From positions 9,881 to 21,471 of the forward strand of contig DINP01000120.1 of the NCBI GenBank assembly GCA_002426025.1: a DNA stretch of 11,591 nt, written 5' to 3'. Below are positions 1 to 6,216 of this stretch, piece after piece. The translations under genes and the position numbers were made by a program. Under the pieces are notes generated by a model. It searched no databases and was not told the origin of the DNA. It saw nothing but the letters and a program-made list of their open reading frames with translations. Origin of the DNA: Bacteroidales bacterium UBA5537. GTDB taxonomy: Bacteria > Bacteroidota > Bacteroidia > Bacteroidales > Lentimicrobiaceae. The stretch's first letter is position 1, and every line of letters starts with the position of its first letter.

Positions 1-22
1 ATTCGTCATTCCAAATCACAAA

Positions 23-958
23 TCAAATTCCTGTAGTATTCAGATTTCCCAGGCTGATGGTTACTATTTTTTTCTGGTTTTCGTCGTCGCTGTTTACAAG
101 GCTCATACTTACCTGAAGATGAAGGTTGTAGATGTGAATATCTGTTTCCTTTGCCTTGATTTTTCCGATTTTAAGGATATCGGAGTTGATGATTCCCTCG
201 TGGCGGTTGGCTTCGCGCCCGAATATTTTATCACTTTTAGTTGCCAGCGGCAGACGGCTGTATTCAGAACTAAATTCGTGAATATTTGATATGTCTTCGA
301 TGGTAAGTACCTGAAGGTTTTCGATGCCATCAATATTTACAGTAAACCAGCGGTGAACATGTTCGTCAATCAGGCAGCGGTTAAGGCTGTCGCGCGAAAG
401 AATGCGGGCGTTGTTGATAATTGCCCTGCCATAATGATTGTCGCAGTAGGAATAGATTTTGTCGTACGTGATTGCATACCTGACACTGATTCCGCCAATT
501 ATTTTCCTTAAGCGGGGAAAAAAGTGAAATGCATTGTAGATGCGCAATACAATGGCAAAATTACTTGCAAAAAGCAGGCTGTGCAGGGGAGTATCGAAAA
601 TTAGGAATCCTCCGTCACCGGTGCTGATAAAGCTTTTTTCAATTTTTTCCTTAGTGTATTTTTGAAATATAAACGGGTGATTATCAATGCACAAATCAAT
701 GGTAGTTGAAAGCATTGTTTTAAAAAGAAATGGTATTAGCATCTGTTCGAATTCGCCATACGAACTGTACTGATATATGTCGAGACCAAGAACCGATTTA
801 GGCGTAAGATTTTCGTAATCAATTATTTGTTTGAGTTCTTCCAGCATTTCGGTTTCATCCGGAACGACATTGGTTTTTTCAAAAATAACCCGGTTGTCGG
901 ACTTAAACAGTATTTCCCGGATAATGTCGTGATCAATAGATTTTATGGATTTTTTCAT
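23..958 (-). CDS. Class III nucleotidyl cyclase-like protein, function unknown
   Basis: This 311-residue soluble protein has no signal peptide or membrane segment. Residues about 55-205 read like a class III adenylate/guanylate cyclase homology domain. D60 lies in LDIYQYS, matching the first metal-binding Asp (pattern D-I-x-x-F/Y-S/T). STGDGGF at 112-118 is the hairpin with the second Asp, D115. GRAIINNARI at 177-186 corresponds to the catalytic GxxVNxAxRL segment, with Arg at R185. By ungapped reading, the usual adenine-binding Lys is I111, the usual Asp is N174, and the transition-state Asn position is I181 with N182 next to it. It could therefore use another nucleotide, or bind without catalysis. 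The C-terminal 85 residues are strand-rich and not recognised. The ATG lies 11 bp after the stop of the upstream membrane-protein gene, so the two are probably co-transcribed. I see the motifs directly; the fold is inferred and the activity is unknown. Confidence 0.75.
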   Translation of the reverse strand: MKKSIKSIDHDIIREILFKSDNRVIFEKTNVVPDETEMLEELKQIIDYENLTPKSVLGLDIYQYSSYGEFEQMLIPFLFKTMLSTTIDLCIDNHPFIFQKYTKEKIEKSFISTGDGGFLIFDTPLHSLLFASNFAIVLRIYNAFHFFPRLRKIIGGISVRYAITYDKIYSYCDNHYGRAIINNARILSRDSLNRCLIDEHVHRWFTVNIDGIENLQVLTIEDISNIHEFSSEYSRLPLATKSDKIFGREANRHEGIINSDILKIGKIKAKETDIHIYNLHLQVSMSLVNSDDENQKKIVTISLGNLNTTGI

Positions 959-969
959 CTGTCAGATTT

Positions 970-1512
970 TCAGAGCTTTAAAATGGATTTCACATTTTCG
1001 AGGAGAAATTGTTTCTCTTCTTTTGTGCAACGTTCGCCAAAACCAAATGCTTCGTTTTTGCTTATCACAGCCGGATAAATGCCTTTTCTGGTAATTCCCG
1101 ACAAGGATTTGAACGCTCCTTCAACATAGGCAACAGCCTCAATTTCATCTCTTTTTAGCGTAATATGCGAAGTTTTTGAACTCTCTTTTTTTATAATGGT
1201 GAGTTCTTCCGGATTTACAATAATCTCCTGGGATGCAAGTATCACTTTCAGCGATAACCTGAGTGTTACAATTCCCAATAGCCAGAATGGGATTGAAATA
1301 AGCGCCCAGTTTGCGGCATATTGCAATAGCAGTATTGTCCAAACCAAAATCAACAATAGCCAAAAGACAATTACCACGAGCGTAAAAAGTCCTTTAAGAG
1401 AAAAACCTTCGCGTGGAATTGAAAAACGGCTGGTGGCAAGGTCCGGTTTTGTTACGACAATTTTTCCGGAAAATCTCTTAGCGGGTTTATTGTCAGAGAT
1501 ATCTGAATTCAT
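970..1512 (-). CDS. Two-helix membrane protein with PH-like C-terminal domain
   Basis: This 180-residue hypothetical protein has a charged N-terminus of about 38 residues. Two adjacent hydrophobic segments follow, at about 40-63 and 68-92, forming a helical hairpin. The soluble domain of about 85 residues (93-177) has alternating strands and a final amphipathic helix. The ending FGERCTKEEKQFL (157-169) resembles the closing helix of small bacterial PH-like domains found in two-TM proteins, such as YcxB-type proteins, but I cannot assign a named family. It is probably an inner-membrane protein with both termini in the cytoplasm. It is the first gene of a minus-strand pair with the cyclase-like gene, and a plausible promoter lies about 80 bp upstream. 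Whether it senses or responds to a product of its neighbour is inference only. Confidence 0.75.
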   Translation of the reverse strand: MNSDISDNKPAKRFSGKIVVTKPDLATSRFSIPREGFSLKGLFTLVVIVFWLLLILVWTILLLQYAANWALISIPFWLLGIVTLRLSLKVILASQEIIVNPEELTIIKKESSKTSHITLKRDEIEAVAYVEGAFKSLSGITRKGIYPAVISKNEAFGFGERCTKEEKQFLLENVKSILKL

Positions 1513-1589
1513 AACTGGGGTTTGTTAAATAACCGGATTTATAGTTTTAAGTTTTATAATCTGCTGAATAGCAAACTATCAAAATTAAG

Positions 1590-1623
1590 CAAATTTAGGA
1601 TTGCGTTTGTACATTGATGTAAA
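1590..1623 (-). promoter_or_regulatory. Probable promoter for the membrane protein/cyclase-like pair
   Basis: On the minus strand a perfect Bacteroidota -7 box, TAAATTTG, occupies 1597-1590. A TTTA at 1623-1620, 22 bp upstream, could act as the -33 element, although its spacing is slightly long and its last base is off consensus. The predicted transcript would start near 1584, giving a leader of about 70 nt before the ATG at 1512. Confidence 0.4.
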
Positions 1624-1672
1624 CTGCTTGTAGATTAGTTATATAAGCTTAATACAAGCCTTACAATAATGC

Positions 1673-1709
1673 AATTAAACAGTTTGCAATACCATAATTA
1701 AATGGTTTG
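1673..1709. repeat. Imperfect 14-bp direct repeat with an embedded dyad
   Basis: AATTAAACAGTTTG (1673-1686) and AATTAAATGGTTTG (1696-1709) match at 12 of 14 positions and are offset by 23 bp, about two helical turns. The second copy overlaps an inverted repeat, ACCAT/ATGGT (1691-1695 and 1702-1706). They lie between the end of aroE and the promoter of the downstream pair, so a regulator-binding site is possible. In AT-rich sequence such a match can also arise by chance. Confidence 0.3.
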
Positions 1710-1757
1710 ATTTACTGAAAATGACCTTTTTTCAACGTGCTTTGATTTTTGATGAAG

Positions 1758-2567
1758 CTATTCTATCACCTGAATATTATTCTCAATTTGCCATATTTTC
1801 CATGATAGTTCGGCCTGTTTCTTCAACATTCCCATTCCATTGCTGGTTTTTGCACCACAATCATTCCCTGATTGAATTAATCGTGTGGTTTCAGGATTGT
1901 AAATCATATCGAAAATCAAGTGTTTTTTGGATAGATATTCAACCGGAATAGGAGGAAGTCCATTAACTTCAGGATACATCCCGACAGGGGTAGCGTTAAC
2001 AATCAGAACAGTTGCTTTAAGCAGTTTTTGGTCAGCCTGATCGTATGAAAGAAAGCTTTCCATTTTTAAATCGCTTTCAGAAGAAGTATTTCTGATTTTC
2101 TCCATACTTCTCACAAGCTGTTTTACATTCCAGCCTAGTTTATTGAGAACATAAACAGCGGCTTTTGCAGCGCCACCGTTCCCAAGTACAAGAGCGTTTC
2201 CCTTTATTTTTTCGGTAAAATGCTGAATTTCAGACTCAAATGCCGGAGCGTCTGTATTGTGCCCGCAAAGCCATAGCGATTCTCTGTTTTTTCGGAAACT
2301 GATGGTATTTACCGCACCTATAGCCAGTGCTTCAGGCGAAAGCTCATCCAGAAATGGGATTATGGCTTCTTTGTATGGTATTGTAACATTTAAGCCAGTC
2401 AGATTACCTTCACTTCTGATAAGTTGAATAAATTCATCAGGATGTTTGAGTGGGTAAAGATTGTATTCGGCCTCAATATTTTCGGCTGAAAATTTTTCTG
2501 TGAAGTAAAGTCTGGAAAATGAATGTTCAAGAGGCAATCCAATCAGACCATACTTGCGAAGTGCCAT
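1758..2567 (-). CDS. aroE: Shikimate dehydrogenase
   Basis: AroE reduces 3-dehydroshikimate to shikimate with a nicotinamide cofactor in the cytoplasm, as part of aromatic amino acid synthesis. At 269 residues it is full length. The substrate domain shows GLPLEHSFS (10-18), NVTIPYKE (60-67) with catalytic K66, GAVNTI (84-89), and GHNTDAPAF (102-110) with catalytic D106. The Rossmann domain begins at VLGNGGAAKA (127-136). NATPVGMYP (191-199), DMIYNPETT (220-228) and NGMGMLKKQ (243-251) complete the family signature. The cofactor loop reads VRSMEK (152-157) where many family members have NRTxxR/K. It lies 64 bp downstream of the TPR gene on the same strand with no clear promoter between, so co-transcription is likely. 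The next gene downstream starts after a separate promoter. Confidence 0.96.
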   Translation of the reverse strand: MALRKYGLIGLPLEHSFSRLYFTEKFSAENIEAEYNLYPLKHPDEFIQLIRSEGNLTGLNVTIPYKEAIIPFLDELSPEALAIGAVNTISFRKNRESLWLCGHNTDAPAFESEIQHFTEKIKGNALVLGNGGAAKAAVYVLNKLGWNVKQLVRSMEKIRNTSSESDLKMESFLSYDQADQKLLKATVLIVNATPVGMYPEVNGLPPIPVEYLSKKHLIFDMIYNPETTRLIQSGNDCGAKTSNGMGMLKKQAELSWKIWQIENNIQVIE

Positions 2568-2600
2568 TTTTTGAACAAATTTCGGAATTAGTGTAAGTGG

Positions 2601-2616
2601 CAGGCTGGTTTGCCTG
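2601..2616 (-). other. Small hairpin between the TPR gene and aroE
   Basis: CAGGC (2601-2605) pairs with GCCTG (2612-2616) across a 6-nt loop. It lies just after the TPR stop codon and before the aroE start. No T-run follows it on the minus strand, so it is not a convincing terminator. It may be an mRNA-stabilising or attenuating structure, or chance. Confidence 0.25.
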
Positions 2617-2631
2617 ATGATATTGAACCAA

Positions 2632-4062
2632 TCAGGAGTTCAGCAGATCGTCAACCCGTGTAACCTGAACCAATAAATCAGCAATGTAGCTATCATTCAA
2701 GAGGTGCGGGGCAAATTCAATCAACTCTTTCAGGCCTTTCGGATTCTGAACTTTCATAACGGTATCGGTAAGCAGGGCTTTGGCTTCTTTAATCCTGCCA
2801 AGGTCAAACAGGTAAGCTACCATCCTAAAATCAAGGGATGTATTGTCAGGCTGATGCTTTTTACCAGCAACCAGTATTTCAATGGCATGTTCATATTCTG
2901 ACATTTCAAAGAAGAGCGCTGAGAAATCGAGCCAGATTTCCTGATCCAATGGGTCGATCTGTGCTGATTTTGTAAATGTTTGTGCAGCTTCGGTAAAATA
3001 ACCTGCATGTTGCTGACAAACTGCCAGAGTTGCTAAATATTCAGGATTTTCAGGGTCAATCTCCAGGCCGCGGCGGATATAACGTAAAGCCGCTTTCATA
3101 TTTCCTTTTTCTTCGTAGCAGACGCCCATCCCAATCCATGCATCGGCAATGTTTTCGTCCATATCAATTGCTTTTTTGAAATGGGTGATTGCCTCATCAG
3201 GTTCTTCTAACTTTTCAAAACACTCGCCAATGTAGTAGTATGTAAGAGCCTCCGGATCTTCGTGTTCAAATGTTTCGCGGTAAGCTTCAACTGCCTGACG
3301 ATACATTTGCATTCCGGCAAGCGAATTGGCTTTATTGAAATAAGCCGATGAAAAAGCAGGGTCAATGGCGATGGCAAATTCAAATGCCTCAATAGCTTTC
3401 TCGTACAATTCGATGCTGTTGTATGCAACCCCGAGATTAAACCAGGCAAATTTTGAATAAGGGTTTTTATCAATAAATGCAGTGAAATATTCAATACTTG
3501 CGTCGGCCTTGTTTGTTATTTCGTAGCAAAACGCGAGTTCAAAAATGATTGTTTCATTATCGGGCTCAATTTCAAGCACTTTCTTCAGATATTCGATGGC
3601 CTTGTCGTAATTGCCTAAATTTTCGTATTCGAAAGCGATGTTCGAATAGATGTTGCCAAGATCTTCGTCTTCGCTGATTGCCTTATTGTATTCACGGATA
3701 GCCTCATCGTAGCGCTTAAGCTGACTATAGATGGCTCCTTTCGTAATATAAATTTCACTGTTGGTTGGGTCCATGTTTTCGACCCTGGTTAATACCCGGA
3801 GTGCTTTCTCAGCTTTATTCGACGAAACAAGCAACTGTGCCTGCCGGATAAGTAGGCCCGAATGGCCGGGATATTGCTCAATTGCAAGCTGAACAGCCGT
3901 GGTACACTTCCCCAACTCATTGTTCATCAGGTAGTGATCAATCAGGTCTTCATACTCCTCTACGTCGAAGAAATAATGCTTGTCTTCACTAAGCATAGCA
4001 TCAAAGCGTTCCAGAAGGTCGCTTAGTGAATTATCGTCGTCGTGCTCAAAAAAATCGTTCAT
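2632..4062 (-). CDS. Cytoplasmic TPR protein with twelve tandem repeats
   Basis: This 476-residue acidic protein has no signal peptide or membrane segment. After a low-complexity acidic head (MNDFFEHDDDNS), residues about 34-441 divide into twelve consecutive 34-residue tetratricopeptide units in nearly unbroken register. Clear examples are 102-135, 136-169, 170-203, 306-339, 340-373 and 374-407, each with the Y/F...A...Y..A pattern and closing near a conserved D/N-P. The TPR superhelix is a protein-protein docking surface. No enzymatic domain is attached, so the protein is probably a scaffold or adaptor with an unknown partner. It is followed by aroE on the same strand; I cannot give a functional reason for that linkage. 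A candidate promoter lies at 4114-4145. The ATG at 4062 is the first start and matches the beginning of the ordered sequence. Confidence 0.9.
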   Translation of the reverse strand: MNDFFEHDDDNSLSDLLERFDAMLSEDKHYFFDVEEYEDLIDHYLMNNELGKCTTAVQLAIEQYPGHSGLLIRQAQLLVSSNKAEKALRVLTRVENMDPTNSEIYITKGAIYSQLKRYDEAIREYNKAISEDEDLGNIYSNIAFEYENLGNYDKAIEYLKKVLEIEPDNETIIFELAFCYEITNKADASIEYFTAFIDKNPYSKFAWFNLGVAYNSIELYEKAIEAFEFAIAIDPAFSSAYFNKANSLAGMQMYRQAVEAYRETFEHEDPEALTYYYIGECFEKLEEPDEAITHFKKAIDMDENIADAWIGMGVCYEEKGNMKAALRYIRRGLEIDPENPEYLATLAVCQQHAGYFTEAAQTFTKSAQIDPLDQEIWLDFSALFFEMSEYEHAIEILVAGKKHQPDNTSLDFRMVAYLFDLGRIKEAKALLTDTVMKVQNPKGLKELIEFAPHLLNDSYIADLLVQVTRVDDLLNS

Positions 4063-4113
4063 TGTTCAGTTTTTGGATGAATGCTCTCCGGCAAAATCCG
4101 GTACAAAATTAAT

Positions 4114-4145
4114 CAAAATTATCATCTTAGGCCTGAATGATTAAA
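4114..4145 (-). promoter_or_regulatory. Candidate promoter for the TPR-aroE unit
   Basis: The minus-strand octamer TAATTTTG (4121-4114) fits TAnnTTTG, and TTTA (4145-4142), 20 bp upstream, is a possible -33 element. A second copy of the octamer lies 10 bp further on (4111-4104). A start near 4107 would give a leader of about 45 nt. The AT-rich setting makes the call uncertain. Confidence 0.35.
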
Positions 4146-4189
4146 TTAATGACCTTGCAACTTCATTAATACCACCAATTGACTGTACT

Positions 4190-4199
4190 GTAATATTAC
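4190..4199. repeat. 10-bp perfect palindrome GTAATATTAC
   Basis: The sequence reads identically on both strands. It lies midway in the divergent intergenic region, where an operator could influence both flanking genes. No second copy was seen nearby, and AT-rich palindromes of this length occur by chance. Confidence 0.2.
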
Positions 4200-4336
4200 G
4201 AAATTTCCGCCCCCTTTCTCAATACCCATCAGTATAAGTTATGTACATTCTGATGTTAATAAACCTTATCTGTTGCAGAATCGAAAATATATTTGCGGAA
4301 GTTATGCATTGAAGTACCGATAAACGACTAAGTCAT

Positions 4337-4370
4337 AAACTGCATTTTCATTGAGAAGCAGTTGCAGTTT
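4337..4370. repeat. 8-bp inverted repeat overlapping the glmM promoter
   Basis: AAACTGCA (4337-4344) and TGCAGTTT (4363-4370) are perfect reverse complements separated by 18 bp. The right arm is also the second half of a tandem GCAGTTGCAGTTT (4358-4370). It overlaps the proposed -33 element at 4368-4371, so it is placed where a repressor could act. Confidence 0.35.
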
Positions 4371-4398
4371 TCGTGTATTGCATATTTATTTACTTTTG
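4368..4398 (+). promoter_or_regulatory. Probable glmM promoter
   Basis: TACTTTTG (4391-4398) matches the Bacteroidota -7 consensus TAnnTTTG. Exactly 19 bp upstream lies TTTT (4368-4371), one base off the TTTG -33 element. Transcription would start near 4404, leaving a leader of about 17 nt before the ATG at 4421 with no Shine-Dalgarno sequence. Confidence 0.5.
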
Positions 4399-4420
4399 CT
4401 TCTGAAATTTAAAGTTTGTT

Positions 4421-5809
4421 ATGACATTGATAAAGAGCATTTCGGGCATTCGCGGCACCATTGGTGGTACACCCGGCGACTGCCTCAGCCCGGTTGATAT
4501 TGTTAAATTTACCTCAGCTTTTGCTTACCTGTTGAAACGCGAACCCGATAAACGCCTTCGTGTTGTTGTTGGTCGCGATGCAAGGGTTTCCGGAGAAATG
4601 GTTAATAACCTTGTTTGTGGTGCGCTTTGCGGCATGGGCGTTGATGTAACCGATATAGGGTTATCAACAACACCAACTGTTGAAATGGCCGTTAAGGACC
4701 TGAATGCAGATGGTGGAATTATTATTACGGCCAGTCATAATCCATGGCAATGGAATGCATTGAAACTGCTTAATAGCGATGGTGAATTTATTAATGCTGA
4801 ATTGGGCGAACAATTACTGGCTGTTGCTATAAGCGGTAATTATCGTTTTGCAGAAATTGATAAAATTGGCGCTATTTCTTATGATGACAGCCAGATCCGT
4901 AAGCATATCGAGAAAGTATTGAGCCTACCGCAGGTTGATTCCTTTGCCATAAAAATGGCCCGTTTCAGGGTTGCAATAGATGCTGTAAATTCAACCGGAG
5001 GCATTGCCATTCCATTGTTGCTCAGGTCGTTGGGTGTAGAGACGATTGACGAACTGTACTGTGAACCCACCGGGCATTTCCCACACAACCCCGAGCCGCT
5101 TCCCGAAAATCTTGAAGAGATTTCAAAACTGGTTGTAAAAAACAAAGCCCATGTTGGTTTTGTGGTTGATCCTGATGTTGACAGGCTTGCAATTGTTTGT
5201 GAAGATGGCGAAATGTTTGGTGAAGAATATACCCTGGTTTCCATCGCCGATTACGTGCTTTCGATGAAATCTGGTAATACAGTTTCCAATATGTCATCAA
5301 CGCGTGCTTTGCGCGATGTTACTGAAAAGGCTGGCGGACAGCACTATGCATCTGCCGTTGGTGAAGTAAATGTGGTTGAAAAGATGAAAGAGGTCAACGC
5401 GGTAATTGGCGGTGAAGGCAACGGTGGTGTGATTTTGCCTGAATTGCACTACGGACGCGATGCACTGGTTGGCATTGCCTTGTTTCTTACCCAACTGGCT
5501 CATTCGGGCAAGCGCACATCAGCTCTCCGCGCAAGCTATCCTGATTATTTTATTTCAAAAAACAAAATTCAGCTTTCGCCCGAGATGGATGTTGATAATA
5601 TCCTGAAAAGTATAGCAGAAAAATATAAGAAACAGCCCATCAATACAGAAGATGGGGTGAAGATTGAATTTGGCAACGAGTGGGTGCATTTGCGCAGATC
5701 GAACACTGAGCCAATTATCAGGATTTACTCCGAAAGCGATTCGGCAGCCAAAGCCGATGTGCTTGCCCGGAAAATTATTGATGATATTAAAGAGGTGATC
5801 AGGGAGTGA
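4421..5809 (+). CDS. glmM: Phosphoglucosamine mutase (phosphohexomutase family)
   Basis: This alpha-D-phosphohexomutase has 462 residues, normal for the family. It is most likely the enzyme converting glucosamine-6-phosphate to glucosamine-1-phosphate on the route to UDP-GlcNAc, and acts in the cytoplasm. Four active-site signatures are present in order. TASHNP (103-108) carries phosphoserine S105. The metal loop DPDVDR (250-255) has D250, D252 and D254. The sugar-specificity loop is GEGNGG (331-336), and the phosphate-binding loop RRSNTEP (425-431) closes the set. GEGNGG differs from the GEQSGH of E. coli GlmM and from the GEESGG/GEMSGH of many PMM/PGM enzymes, and is closer to archaeal-type GlmM. 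A phosphomannomutase or phosphoglucomutase role therefore cannot be excluded. It has its own promoter, and a small hairpin lies downstream before the next gene. Confidence 0.9.
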   Translation: MTLIKSISGIRGTIGGTPGDCLSPVDIVKFTSAFAYLLKREPDKRLRVVVGRDARVSGEMVNNLVCGALCGMGVDVTDIGLSTTPTVEMAVKDLNADGGIIITASHNPWQWNALKLLNSDGEFINAELGEQLLAVAISGNYRFAEIDKIGAISYDDSQIRKHIEKVLSLPQVDSFAIKMARFRVAIDAVNSTGGIAIPLLLRSLGVETIDELYCEPTGHFPHNPEPLPENLEEISKLVVKNKAHVGFVVDPDVDRLAIVCEDGEMFGEEYTLVSIADYVLSMKSGNTVSNMSSTRALRDVTEKAGGQHYASAVGEVNVVEKMKEVNAVIGGEGNGGVILPELHYGRDALVGIALFLTQLAHSGKRTSALRASYPDYFISKNKIQLSPEMDVDNILKSIAEKYKKQPINTEDGVKIEFGNEWVHLRRSNTEPIIRIYSESDSAAKADVLARKIIDDIKEVIRE

Positions 5810-5865
5810 GTACGTTAAAATTCTTTCAATTTGTAATTGCCGGATTAATCCCATGAAATTTTCTT

Positions 5866-5883
5866 CACACATCTGATTGTGTG
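5866..5883 (+). terminator. Weak hairpin after glmM, possible terminator
   Basis: CACACA (5866-5871) and TGTGTG (5878-5883) form a perfect 6-bp stem with a 6-nt loop, 57 nt after the glmM stop. T-rich but interrupted sequence follows. The right arm overlaps the proposed -33 element of the next gene. This is weak for an intrinsic terminator. Confidence 0.3.
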
Positions 5884-5908
5884 GGTATTGATTTTCTGTT
5901 TATATTCG
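5877..5908 (+). promoter_or_regulatory. Candidate promoter of the small RHH-like gene
   Basis: TATATTCG (5901-5908) is one base off TAnnTTTG. TTG (5877-5879), 21 bp upstream, fits a -33 element. A start near 5914 gives a leader of about 17 nt before the ATG at 5931. Confidence 0.4.
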
Positions 5909-5930
5909 TTGCACTATTGATCCAAAGCCT

Positions 5931-6194
5931 ATGGCCTCTAAACGGAAAACGCGGAAAGTCAGGAAATTCAAGCAGGTTAATTTTAAACTTACCTACCAGC
6001 AAAAGAAACGGGTTGATGCATTCTGCAGAAAGCATAAGACCACGCCGGTAAATATGTACAAGAAGGCCATACTTTTATACCTGTCAAACAATGGTTACGG
6101 TGCACATCGACAGGCAGAACCTTCCATCAGCGAAAAGCAGATGAGTATCTTCGATTTTGTTGAAGACCCAAGCATTCAGCAGTACGGATTGTAG
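5931..6194 (+). CDS. Small basic ribbon-helix-helix-like protein with clamp-motif-like tail
   Basis: This 87-residue protein is not recognised as a named family. The first 17 residues are strongly basic (KRKTRKVRKFK at 4-14). Residues about 16-52 fit a ribbon-helix-helix layout: a short strand (VNFKL, 16-20), helix A (21-36), a turn at KTTP (36-39), and helix B (about 39-52). This would be a dimeric DNA-binding fold. A polar linker leads to QMSIFDF (70-76), which resembles the bacterial sliding-clamp-binding peptide QL(S/D)LF. It sits 121 bp downstream of glmM with its own candidate promoter and is convergent with the pirin gene 22 bp away. DNA binding is inferred from the layout, and clamp binding is a hypothesis. 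A plain RHH regulator, or a conserved protein of other function, is possible. Existence as a gene is likely given its compositional bias and clean start. Confidence 0.75.
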   Translation: MASKRKTRKVRKFKQVNFKLTYQQKKRVDAFCRKHKTTPVNMYKKAILLYLSNNGYGAHRQAEPSISEKQMSIFDFVEDPSIQQYGL

Positions 6195-6216
6195 CAGAAA
6201 CAGAATACGCGGATGC

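Larger units (their letters stand above)
4063..4420. other. Divergent intergenic region between the TPR gene and glmM
   Basis: This 358-bp AT-rich stretch contains no convincing open reading frame. It holds candidate outward promoters for both flanking genes, a 10-bp perfect palindrome near its middle, and an 8-bp inverted repeat overlapping the glmM promoter; each is listed separately. An additional perfect -7-type octamer, TATATTTG, lies at 4288-4295 on the plus strand, but I could not find a -33 element for it. No RNA gene was recognised. Confidence 0.5.

Noticed and set aside
23..1512. Calling the pair a Pycsar defence system outright
   Set aside because: The cyclase-like fold and residue changes are suggestive, but the neighbours are housekeeping genes, no mobile-element signs are present and the membrane partner lacks a recognised nucleotide sensor. 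It is kept as a hypothesis only.
4081..4103. CCGG...CCGG inverted repeat upstream of the TPR gene
   Set aside because: The arms are only 4 bp and self-palindromic; this is expected by chance.
4281..4295. Second glmM promoter at TATATTTG (4288-4295)
   Set aside because: The octamer is perfect but no -33 element lies at the expected spacing, and a better promoter sits closer to the gene.
4879..5300. Two long minus-strand reading frames inside glmM
   Set aside because: They are antisense shadows with low-complexity composition, whereas the glmM frame has all four active-site motifs.
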